NCBI GenBank assembly: GCA_030015575.1
Contig: JASDDO010000001.1
Span: forward strand, 137,597,988-137,661,987
Reading direction: 5' to 3'
Length of the DNA stretch: 64,000 nt
DNA from: Agapanthus africanus
Lineage: Eukaryota > Streptophyta > Magnoliopsida > Asparagales > Amaryllidaceae
The notes beneath the pieces were generated by a model. That model was not told the DNA's origin, did not search any database, and saw only the letters and a program-made list of their open reading frames with translations. Both the position numbers and the translations under genes were made by a program. Within the stretch, counting starts at the first letter, position 1. Every line of letters starts with the position of its first letter. Shown here one piece after another: positions 44,445-56,042 of the stretch.

Positions 44445-46647
44445 GAGGCCATTGTTGTACATGTGATGTATATTATAGTGGATGCTTGGATATATATAGA
44501 GAGGACTTTCTTGCTCGATATGATAGTATGCTATCTGGTTTTACTTTGTCTTAATATGTTGACTTGTATTGGGTTACTGTCTTGCTCCCACATGTTGATA
44601 AAGCCCTTAGGATATGTACTTGACTACTAGGACTATGATGCAGATAATATTAGTAGGGCCAGGGTAGTCTAAAAGTACATCCTATAATTGTTCCTAGTCG
44701 AGGGTGTATCGAGACAGGGCATCGATACTCCAGAGTAGACTAGCGTATACGCTTCTTGACCCATGTGATGGGCGATGGATGATCCCGCATCCATTGGTGT
44801 TTGACATCAAAGATGGTATATGGGTGCTCAGTGGAGACTGGGTACACTGAACGGACTCGCCGAGAACTCCTAGATGATATTATACCTATCGTCAGATAGC
44901 AGTTCTCTGGTGACACTGGTACAGGTTAGTCTGTAGACCCGAGATCGTCATAGAGTCTTGTGTGATTCCCACTGTGCTTTGATTTCCACCTTACCACGTT
45001 CATGAGAACGTGCAAAACGGTGGCTTTTGGGTACAGTCCCGAATCACATGGAGGCAATGAGCGATAGGAGGGGTTTCGTCTCTCCCGGTATTGGGGGTTG
45101 ATGTTGCACAGTGTTTGATTGGCTATAACTGGAAGTCCCTGGCCAGGGCTGATATGGAGATCTACTGGTAAGTTTTATCAGTAGTTTCTTAACCCGTTAT
45201 GATCCTCACATCGACACGACTTATCCGTTACTGGGGTATGAAGTTTACCACCCCTAGACTCATATGCGACATATCAGACGAAGAGACCGGACTGTACGGG
45301 AGTGTTACTGACTGGATTCACAGGAGTGTGTACAGGCTTGCTTGTTGATCTACTGATCGCTCAATACCCGGATGGCTGTTACGTTTAGTTGACCGCTTGC
45401 AGCTTGTTGGTTTTTGATATGATCATCACCTACTGCCGGCATATTGACGAGTCTTTAGAGTCCTATACAGAGGTTTCCTGGCTCAGGCGAAACGGAGTAG
45501 GAGCACATATGTGATATGTGCGGGACCGAGATTTATACGATATGTGATACCGTATTCTATTCTCGCGATATGATATATCGGCCGGGTATATGTGATATAG
45601 CCGGGTTATCAGATCAAGTGTTGATTCGATAAACTGATACATATTATATTAGTCGGTTATATGTAATATAGTCGGATTATTAAATCAAGTATTGATTTAA
45701 TAATTTAATGTATAATTATATATGTGATATATTACATTACATTAACTAATATATGCTCACTTAAGTATTTCATTTTCTCTCTTTGGATACATTTAACATA
45801 TATGTGATATATGTTTATTGTATTCTTTTCTTTGTTACATTAAATATTATATATGTGATATATAATATTGTAACATGCTAGGTTATAAATGCAACTAGGG
45901 TTTATGAGATTAATACCATGGCTAGGTTTATGGTTAGGTTTTTAATTATCTTAGTTAATTCTAATTGAGTGGATTAATCTTGAGATATTTTCTTGTGTTG
46001 ACTAAGTCCACTCTCTTGATATTTTGCTAAGATATTTGTTAACCAAACCATAGCCCGAGCCCATGGTCAAGTCTCTACAAGTGTTAAGCATGACATACTT
46101 AACCCTTGGTTGCATTTCTAACCTCAACAATAATTCATTCATTCATCACACTTCATCTTCTTCTTCCTCCTCACAAAAACTTTCTAACTTTTTAATTTGT
46201 GATGAATGATTGTGAGAAAAAGAAAACAAAAGAGAGCAAAATTTCTACTTCATCATCCTCTTCTATACTAGCCATATAGATTAGTGTGTTAGTTTCACTA
46301 ATCTCTAATTAGTGAAGTGATAGCTTGGGTTTGTGTTTCCTCAAGGTAGATCATCTTGGATTGTGAAGTCTTCTAGTAAGGATGTCTCATTCACCTCATG
46401 GAGCCTCTCTAGAGTCCGGGAGCATGATGATCGCAGCGAAGGGACCTCAACTCAGAGCTTATGAAGCAAAGGAACGAACTACAATGGTTGTAATCCCTAA
46501 CACTTAGAACTAAAGTAGTTTACTTATTGTTTTAGTTTAATTCTCTAGTTAAAGATCTAGGGTTTGGGTTGTTTAAACATGACAAAATTTTAAATTGGCA
46601 TGGATGATGCCACCCGAAACCTTGCTGTCGTGATAAATAACCCTACA
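44445..46647 (+). repeat. Copia-3 5' LTR, main piece
   Basis: Continues the LTR begun at 33984-34005 and ends AATAACCCTACA. It contains about eight ATATGTGATAT-like motifs (45505-45865) where Copia-1 has ATATCGCATAT. It lacks the dense W-box cluster. Confidence 0.9.
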
Positions 46648-49453
46648 GTGGTATCAGAGCCTCGCGAGAGAATTAGAAAGATATGTGTAGGATTACGAAA
46701 CCGAAACAACTCCAAAACATCCGAATCAAACCCTAGTTTCTGTTGAAATTTTTCAGGTGTCAAAAAATGTTTTAAACAGTTGCAGAATGATGTTTGAGAT
46801 ACATAATGAACACTGTACAAAATTCACCCCCTTCCCTCGGATTTTGGCCGGCCACATAGGTATAAAATCCGTCCTTCTCGGATTTTTAGAGGAGTTTGGG
46901 GTTGGGTTTTGGGTGGTGTTCCAGTCTCTGGGGTTTTGTAATTCAGGTGTTGTTTGTTTTTGCTAAATTTGCATATGATGTTATCTTTTTACAGAGGCAA
47001 TTCGGAGTGTTTTGTATTCGTAATTCTAGTTTGTTTTTGGGTTAATTTAGACGGTGTTAAAAAGTTCGAACGGATATCAATAACTCACTTTTTCCCTTAC
47101 TAGAAAATTTTCAAAGTGTTGGATTTTTCCTTCGTTTAAAACTTTCAGAAAATCATGCAAGCGATTCTGTGAACCCTCTAGAAGAACGAAACCTTAACTC
47201 GATTATGTGACCGTCAGAACAGCCAATAAACCCTAAGGTTTGTGGTAGTTTAGCGGTGCCACATGTGAGTCATTGGTTGGCCCTTCTACGGCTGGTTCAT
47301 AGGAGCCGTGGTATGTTCTGGGACCTTTTGAACTCCGCTCAAGTGTTGAGCTAACTGGGAAATTTTAGGTGTTTGTTTATTCGATCGGAAAGTTTAACAT
47401 TGTCTAGTTGTTTGGAATGTGATACAATATGTGGAATTCATATAGTTAGGCATGAAATCCGTAATATATGATATTTCGGGTTTATGATCTCTAAGCTGAT
47501 TGTGGATTCCAAATGTTGTAGTTTTTCACTTCCATTTCTGCGACCGTAAGTGTAATATGTGGTGTATCGCCGGTTTCGTTGCTATACATCAACGGTAATT
47601 GGGATATGCATATTTACTTACGTTGATGACATGTGATGTTATGTGTTGCTGTGATATGTTATATTGGATTGTCGTGTTTTGAATAGCCGGGGGTTTTATA
47701 TGAGATGAGGGTATTTTCATTCATGTAAAATTCATTATATGTAATATTCTTTTATTGGGGCACTTTCGGGTTGAGGATGATGTCACCATTGTATATTATT
47801 TACTTTTCCGCATTAGGATAGACCTAAGGAGGGGAGCACAAGTAATCGGGTTCTAGGGTTCAGTGGGAGGCCATCTCGAGGAGTCGAGACCGGGTCTCCT
47901 AATCCTAGAATTGGGAGGGTTACTTGCCGCTCTCATAGGGGTCTAGGGATGTGGGTTTGGCTATTCATCGCGACCGTGGAATCCGTGTTTTATACAGGCT
48001 CAAAATAAAACACGGACCTCTTAGTATATCTAATATTTCATATGTTATCTTCTGCTGCTGATATTCTGTGATGTGATCATTTTATATGCGTGAGACGAAT
48101 GCTTTATTATTATATATGAGATATATAGTAGACGTTGCTTATGTTTTGCACATGCGTTAGTCCCGTCCCGGTATGCCGTTAGTTAAGTAATCTAACGGTG
48201 CATAACGGGACACTATGGCGAATGCGGATGGCATAAGCGTACGTTGTATTTTTGTTTCTTCTGTGATGCTTAGGAAGCATAAATGATGGGAATTCATTAA
48301 TGAGATTAATGAAAGAAAAAGAAACCTAAAAGATGTTGTAGAATCAAATTTTCAAAAAGGATAGCTCTAGTTTTTGCTTTGCATAGCGGTATTCCTTGAA
48401 GAATATCCAGCACCTTATTCGATAAGGAAAGAGCCAAGATCCCTTCACCGGGAGTGACCTCTTTAGCGAAACTAGCAGATACTACAACTCACTCGGTTAT
48501 GTTTTTGATTGCTTCTATAGTTCTTGCTTTGTATAGCGGCATTTGAGAAATATCCTGCACCTTATTCGATAAGGAAAGAGCCGAGATGTCTTCACCGGGA
48601 GTGACCTTTTTAGCGAAACTAGTAAAAGCCTAAAAAACACTCCTTTTCAAAATCACTTGTTTCTACAAACGATATCAAGTTCATTGCGCAAAAGGTTTTC
48701 ATAAAAACCTGTCGTAGCCCTCCGTCATTTCAGATAAGTCCTACTTAGTATTCGTGCTGCGTTTGTTGACCTTGTCAAGATGTACTGAACTGTAGATAAT
48801 TAGTGTTTATATGTTAAAGCATGAGATGTGATTGGATTAGGGTAGTCGTATGGCCTTGTTGACTTTGTCAAGGGTCATGCAGGTAGGTTTAATTCAATCA
48901 TGAAATGTACGGGTTGAACTTGACTTGCGATTTATGGTTTGTTGACCTTGTCAAGGTCATAGATCGCTAGGGGCAAAAATATTATCGGGAATTTCAAGTG
49001 TTGGAATTTCAAGTGTTGAAATTTGCAATGAGATTGCATACCTTCTATGAGATAGTTGGATCTCGATACCCACTGCGAGTAAGAGTTATTCCTGGGAGAG
49101 TTTTACACATGACAATTAGCCGATCAAGTAGGTGTCAAGAAAGGTGTTAACGGGGTTATGCCTCTGGGAAAACGAGGTTTATTTTAATTAGGTCCGTGCG
49201 AAAGAACGGGGAACCTCCCTCAAAGTACCAACACTAGCCTGACCGAAAGATTGGCGAACTTGTGATGTGTAATTAATCCCGGCTAGTTTTAACTTTTAGG
49301 GTTTGAAGGAAGATTTGATGAAAACAGTGGGAGCCATCCTGATTAGATAAGATAATAACCAATCTAATCTTGTAAGAGCATACGCTAAAGTGTTTTCTTC
49401 TCTCTCTCTCCAGGTAGCGACCATGTTAGGCCTTAATCAAGATAATAATATGG
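46648..49453 (+). other. Copia-3 primer site and long leader
   Basis: TGGTATCAGAGCC at 46649-46661 is the initiator Met primer site. The leader has a weaker hairpin (46838-46871: CGGATTTT...AAAATCCG with GGCCGGCC in the loop), a duplicated segment of about 150 bp (48374 and 48524, TTGCTTTG-ATAGCGG), and three copies of TTGTTGAC-TTGTCAAG (48763, 48857, 48939). It joins pol at the same kind of boundary as Copia-1. Confidence 0.8.
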
Positions 49454-52400
49454 ATGTATTTGACTGAACCTGCTTGTTATACCGAGCAGGGGAACGTTGG
49501 TCCTGCTCCAACTTATAATTGTTATAAGTCCGAGCAGGAAATAGGAGAATATCCAGATTCCCATGCCGCCCAAACGAAGAACAAGTATGTTGATGCATCT
49601 TCTTCGGGTGTGTTAGTTATCGAGAACTGTTTCTCAGTTCACTCTATGTCCTTGGTATTAGATACCGGATCGGGATCCCACATATGTAATATGTTACATG
49701 GGCTAAGGAGAGGTAAGGAACTGGGAGAGGGTGATCATTCCGTAAGAGTAGGGAATGGTGCAGATGTTGCAGCGAAAGCAGTTGGCGAATATCATCTTGT
49801 GTTACCAAATGGTAATACATTGGTTCTGAACGAATGCTATTACATACCGACCCTGATATGCAATCTTATATCAGTTTCTTTATTAAGAAAAGAAGGATAT
49901 AATTTTATTGTACAGGATAATATTATGAACATCTTCCTGAATCGAAAGTTGATTAGATCAGGCTCGTTAAATAATGTCATATACGTTCTAAACCAAACTA
50001 CAGTTCTTAATGTACAAAACACACATAAGAGGAAGAGTTCAGAAATGAACGAATCCTACTTATGGCAATGTAGACTAGGTCGTATCAATGCGACACGACT
50101 AGCTAAGTTACATAAGGATGGATATTTGAATCCGTTCAAATTTTCATCTTATGACACTTGCCAGTCATGTCTCAAAGGAAAGATGACCAAAAATCCGTTT
50201 AGTGGACACGGAGAAAGAGTTACGGAACTCTTGGGACTGATACATAGTGATGTATGCGGTCCCATGTCTACACATATCAGGAATGGTTCTTCGTACTTCA
50301 TTACATTCACTGACAATCTCTCAAGATACAGACATGTGTCCTGTTGAAACACAAGTCTGAAGCTTTTGAGAAATTCAAAGATTATAAGCATGATGTAGAG
50401 AACCAAACGGGTAAAAGTATTAAGGTCCTTCGATCTGATCGAGGAGGAGAATACTTGAGCAATGAGTTCGTGGACTATTTAAAAGAGAATGGGATTCTCT
50501 CTCAGCTTACTCCTCCTTATACACCACAGCACAATGGTGTATCGGAGCGGAGGAATCGCACCCTATTAGATATGGTGCGCTCTATGATGAGCACTGCTGA
50601 GTTGCCTATTTCCTTTTGGGGTTATGCGCTTGAGACGACAGCATACCTATTGAATCAAGTTCCATCTAAATCTGTACCTACCATACCATATGAGATATGG
50701 AGTGGGAAAAGACCATACCTTAAAAGAGTTAAGATATGGGGTTGTCCGGCCTATGTCAAAAGGCAAAATCCGAACAAACTCGAGGCACGATCAGTTCTTT
50801 TCAAGTTTGTGGGATATCCAAAGAATTCATATGGATATTTTTTCTACCACAGTGAGGAACAAAAGGTGTTTGTTGCTCAACATGCCACCTTTTTAGAAAA
50901 GGAATTTCTTGCAAAGGAAATTAGAGGTAAAGAGGTAGAACTGGAAGAAGTTCCAGTTACACAGACTACAACTGAAGATTTAGTGGAGCCAGAAGATTCG
51001 ATAATTCCCAACAAACCCCAGCCTATCCGCCGATCTAGTAGGGTTCCTCATCCACCTAAGAGATACTACGGTTTTCTCATTGATGGTGGGAGCGAGGATT
51101 GTATCATGGAAGATGATGACCCGACTAGCTTCGAGCAGGCCATCACGAGTGGAGACTCTGTGAAATGGCTAGATGCAATGCGATCTGAGATGGAATCCAT
51201 GTACACCAACAAAGTATGGACTTTGGAAGTTGCTCCTAAAGGGGTAAAACCCATTGGGAGCAAATGGATCTTTAAGAAGAAAATTGGTGTAGATGGAAAA
51301 GTTGAGACTTTCAAAGCTAGACTTGTTGCAAAGGGTTTTCGTCAACGACCAGGTGTGAATTATGACGAAACCTTTTCTCCAGTGGCTATGCTTAAGTCCA
51401 TCCGGATCCTACTTGACATTGCTGCATACCATGACTATGAAATATGGCAAATGGATGTTAAGACCGCCTTTCTAAATGGTGATTTAGAGGAGTGTGTGTA
51501 CATGACTCAGCCAGAGGGCTTCGTAGACAGTGGGAGTAGTGGAAAGGTGTGCAAGCTGCTTAAATCCATCTACGGGTTAAAACATGCATCGCAGAGTTGG
51601 AACATCAGTTTTGATGTGGTAGTCAAAGAGTTTGACTTCATCAAAAACGTAAATGAATTTTGTATATACAAGAAGGTGGCAGAGTGTAAGGTTTTCTTTC
51701 TCGTATTATACATGGATGGAATACTCTTGATAGGAAATGATGTTCCTCTACTGCACTCGGTCAAGGTCTTCTTATCACATAGATTCTCAATGAAAGATCT
51801 AGGTGATGCCTCCTGCATTTTGGGGATTAAGATCTATAGAGATAGATCTAAAAGGATACTGGGATTGTCCCAATCCAGGTACATTGACACCATACTAAAG
51901 AGGTTTAGTATAGAATAATCCAAGCGTGGGAATTTACCCACGATCTCTGGACTCACTCTCTCCAAAGAGATGTCTCCCAAGACTGATTTAGAGAGAGTTC
52001 GCATGCAAGGGATACCCTATGCTTCGGCAGTAGGCTGTATCATGTATGTGATGCTATGTACCAGACCCGATGTAGCATACTCACTAAGTGTAGTGAGTAG
52101 GTATCAAGCAGATCCAGGAGAGAGTCACTGGACAGCTGTGAAGAACATTCTCAAGTACTTGAGAAGGACTAAAGAGATGTTCTTGGTGTATGGTAATGGA
52201 GAACTCCAGATGGAGTCCTTTACCGATTCGAGCTTCCAAAGTGATAAGGACGACTCTAAGTCGCACTCGGGATTTGTCTTTACCCTCAATGGAGGGGTGG
52301 TTTGTTGGAAGAGTTCCAAACAGGAAACCGTGGCAGACTCAACGATGGAGGCTGAATACATCGCTGCCAACAATGCTGCCAAAGAGGCTGTCTGGATAAA

Positions 52401-52689
52401 GAAGTTCATCATTGAACTTGGTGTGGTTCCGTCCATTGAGCATCCAATACCTTTGTATTGTGATAACAATGGAGCTGTGGCTTTGGCCAAGGAACGCATA
52501 TCCCATCAGAGATCAAGGCATATTCTGAGGCGGTATCACCTGATCCGGGAGATAGTTGATCGCCGAGAGATCGAGGTCAGGAGAGTTGACACGAAGGACA
52601 ACACTGCGGATCCACTCACGAAGGCCATACCCCAGATACAATTTGAGAGACTCTTCGGGATGTTGGGTATGAGATACTACAACAGCTAG
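49454..52689 (+). mobile_element. Copia-3 pol region (fossil)
   Basis: Protease (LVLDTGSGSHIC), GAG-pre-integrase (LWQCRLGRINATRLAKL), integrase (DRGGEYLSNEF, PPYTPQHNGVSERRN), reverse transcriptase (KARLVAKGFRQRPGVNYDETFSPV) and RNase H (ADSTMEAEYIAANNAAKEAVW) follow in order. They are highly similar to Copia-2. The part before protease reads ACYTEQGNVGPAPTYNCYKS and has no recognisable capsid or zinc knuckle. About two or three breaks. Confidence 0.9.
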
Positions 52690-52709
52690 CCTTAGTGCAA
52701 GTGGGAGAT

Positions 52710-54645
52710 TATTAGTTATGTATATGCCCTAGAAGCCATTGTTGTACATGTGATGTATATTATAGTGGATGCTTGGATATATATAGAGAGGAATTTCTTG
52801 CTCGATATGATAGTATACTATCTGGTTTTATTTTGTCTTAACATGTTGACTTGTATTGGGTTAATGTCTTGCTATCACATGTTGATAAAGCCCTTAGGAT
52901 ATGTACTTCACTACTAGGACTATGATGCAGATCATACTAGTAGGGCCAGGGTAGTCCAAAAGTACATTCTATAATTTTTCCTAGTCGAGAGTGTATCGAG
53001 ACAGGGCATCGATACTACAGAGTAGACTAGCGTATACGCTTCTTGACCCATGTGATGGGTGATGGATGATCCCACATCCATTGGTGTTTGACATCAAAGA
53101 TTGTATATGGGTGCTCAGTGGAGACTGGGTACACTGAACGGACTCGCCGAGAACTCCTAGATGGTATTATACCTATCGCCAGATAGCAGTTCTCTGGTGA
53201 CACTGGTACATGTTAGTCTGTAGACCCGAGATCGTCATAGAGTCTTGTGTGATTCCTACCATGCTTTGATTTCCACCTTACCACGTTCATGAGAATGTGC
53301 AAAACGGTGGTTTTTGGGTACAGTCCCGAATCACATGGAGGCAATGAGCGATAGGAGGGGTTTCGTCTCTCCCGGTATTGGGGGTTGATGTTGCGTTGTG
53401 TTCGATTGGCTATAACTGGAAGTCCCTGGCTAGGGCTGATATGGAGATCTACTGGTAAATGTTATCGGTAGTTTCTTGACCCGTTATGATCCTCACATCG
53501 ACACGACTTATCGGTTACTGGGGTCTGACGTTTACCACCCCTAGACTGATATGTGACATATCAGACGAAGAGACCGGACTGTACGGGAGTGTTACTGATT
53601 GGATTCACAAGAGTGCGTACATGCTTGCTTGTTGATCTTCTGATCGTTAAATACCCGGGTGGCTGTTACGTTTAGCTGACCGCTTGAGCTTATGGGTGTT
53701 TTATATGATCATCACCAACTGCCGGCGTATTGACGAGTCTTTAGAGTCCTACACAGAGATTTCCTGGCTCAGGCGAAATGGAGTAGGGGTACATATGTAA
53801 TATGTGCGGGACCAAGATTAATACGATATGTGATACCGTATGCTATTCTCGCGATATGAGATATCGGCTGGGTATATGTGATATAGCCGGGTTATCGGAT
53901 TAAGTGTTGATTCGATAAACTGTTACATATTATATTAGTCGGTTATATGTAATATAGCCGGATTATTAAATCAAGTATTGATTTAATAATTTAATGTATA
54001 ATTATATATGTGATATTTTACATTACATTAACTAATATATGCTCACTTAAGTATTTCATTTTCTCACTTTGGATACATTTAACATATATGTGATATATGT
54101 TTATTGTATTCTTTTCTTTGTTACATTAAATATTATATATGTGATATATAATATTGTAACATGCTAGGTTATAAATGCAACTAGGGTTTATGAGATTAAT
54201 ACCATGGCTAGGTTTATGGTTAGGTTTTTAATTATCTTAGTTAATTCTAATTGAGTGGATTAACCTTGAGATATTTTCTTGTGTTGACAAAGTCCACTCT
54301 CTTGATATTTTATTAAGATATTTGTTTACCAAACCCTAGCCCTAGCCCATGGTCAAGTCTCTACAAGGGTTAAGCATGGCATGCTTAACTCTTGGTTCCA
54401 TTTCTAACCTCAACAATAATTCATTCATTCATCACACTTCATCTTCTTCTTCCTCCTCACAAAAGTTTTCTAGCTTTTTAATTTGTGATGAATGATTGTG
54501 AGAAAAAGAAAACAAAAGAGAGCAAAATTCCTACTTCATCATCCTTTTCTATACTAGCCATATAGATTAGTGTGTTAGTTTCACTAATCTCTAATTAGTG
54601 AAGTGATAGCTTGGGTTTGTGTTTCCTCAAGGTATATCATCTTGG
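52710..54645 (+). repeat. Copia-3 3' LTR (incomplete at its right end)
   Basis: Follows the tract TGCAAGTGGGAGAT (52696-52709) and matches 44445-46340. Similarity to the 5' LTR stops at about 54645, where minus-strand Copia-4 pol sequence begins. Confidence 0.9.
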
Positions 54646-55225
54646 AATAATCACTTTGTGCATCTGTAGATATTGGACTACACATGTCGCTGTGTATGAG
54701 TCCCAAGAGCTCGCTCGCTCTTACTTCGTGTCCAGTGAACGGAGTCTTTGTTATCTTTCCTATGAGACAAGATTGACAAGTTGCATAAAACTGATATTCG
54801 AACAGATCCAAATATCCCTCTCCATATAACTTCGACAACCGTGTTTCATTGATGTGACCCTGTCTACAGTGCCATAAGAAAGTTTTATTTAATTCTGGAG
54901 ACTTTCTTTTAAGTGTGTTCGGGACGTTTGAAAACCTGAGCTTGATTCAATATATATTGTCCTCTAGTGTACCTGACCCAATCAAACTTTGATTTAGGTG
55001 GATGTGAACCACATCGCTTACAAACTAGACTTGGTACGCACAAACAGTTATGTAGAATCAATATCTGTCCACATGTCAATTCTAGGTGATATACCCTACA
55101 GATACATCGTCCATGCTCTTTCCGTTAGAAACCATGAGATTCATATCACCTACCCTGATAACTCTACGGTTTCTCAAAGCCTGTAATGAATTACAGATAT
55201 GAGATCCTGATCCGGTATCTAGTAC

Positions 55226-56042
55226 TCAGGAAGTAGAGTTAATTGACAGACTGTTTTCAATCACAAACACACCCGAAGTCAAATCCACAACATGCTTTGG
55301 ATCCTCGATTCTGGCTTTCCAAGCTATGCATCCCTTCTTCCAATGCCTTTTCCCGTAACAATAGGAACTTCCCTCCTTACCTACTATTAACCCCGAAACT
55401 TTTGCCCTTCCCTTTTCTTCTACCTTACCGACACCGCCTATCGGCTTTGTGGAGGTCTTCTTCTTCTTACCCTTGGCATCCGCCTTAGATCCAGAAGAGG
55501 AAGATTCCCTAATAAGCAGAGCGAGTGTCTCCCTGGTTTTTTTCAGGGTGCCCTCAACTGGAAATATAACTTTCTTCATCTGGGCATAAGTAGGAGGTAG
55601 GGACTGTAGAATAAAGTCAGCATATGACTCGTTCTCCAACGTAGTCTCTAAGTCCGTGAGCTTTTTAATATAGCTAATCATTGTAGGGACGTGGTCCCCT
55701 ACAGATGACCCGACAGCCAACCTCGCTTGAAGAAATTCTTTCGAGGTCTCATATTTTGCGATACGAGATTGCTCTCCATATAAAACTTTGTTATGGAGGA
55801 AGATAGAAACTAAGTCCATCTTCTCGTGCTGCTTCTGGTATACACCATCAACTGAGGCCAACACGAGGCGCTTGGCATTCGCACAGTCCGTTTTCCCTTG
55901 TCTTACGGATACCAACATCCGCGACGGTGGAAACTGGACCTGGGACGGCGAGGGCTTGAGTAGTAAAGAAGTGTCCCAGCTTGTCATAGGTAATGGACAT
56001 CTGGAAAAACCTTTGCCTGCCAATATAGTATAACTCAGTCAT
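55226..56042 (-). mobile_element. Copia-4 gag (fossil)
   Basis: Matches the gag of Copia-2: an LYGEQSRIAKYETSKEFLQARLAVGSSVGDHV capsid stretch, then a Lys/Gly-rich linker and a zinc-knuckle-like CYGKRHWKKGC. It then runs into SGVFVIENSLSINSTS before protease. The protein would package element RNA in cytoplasmic particles. Broken. Confidence 0.85.

Larger units (their letters stand above)
33984..54645 (+). mobile_element. Copia-3, Ty1/copia, gag-less subfamily, with Copia-2 nested in its 5' LTR (fossil)
   Basis: The 5' LTR is in two pieces, 33984-34005 and 44445-46647, separated by Copia-2 and its duplicated target. Then come the primer site, a leader of about 2.8 kb, protease-to-RNase H parts (49454-52689), a purine tract, and a 3' LTR (52710-54645) that ends where Copia-4 sequence begins. 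It inserted into element B pol. In the stretches I compared the two LTRs differ by about 3-5%, implying an age of order one to two million years, older than Copia-2 as nesting requires. No gag is recognisable. The pol parts have about two or three breaks. Confidence 0.85.
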
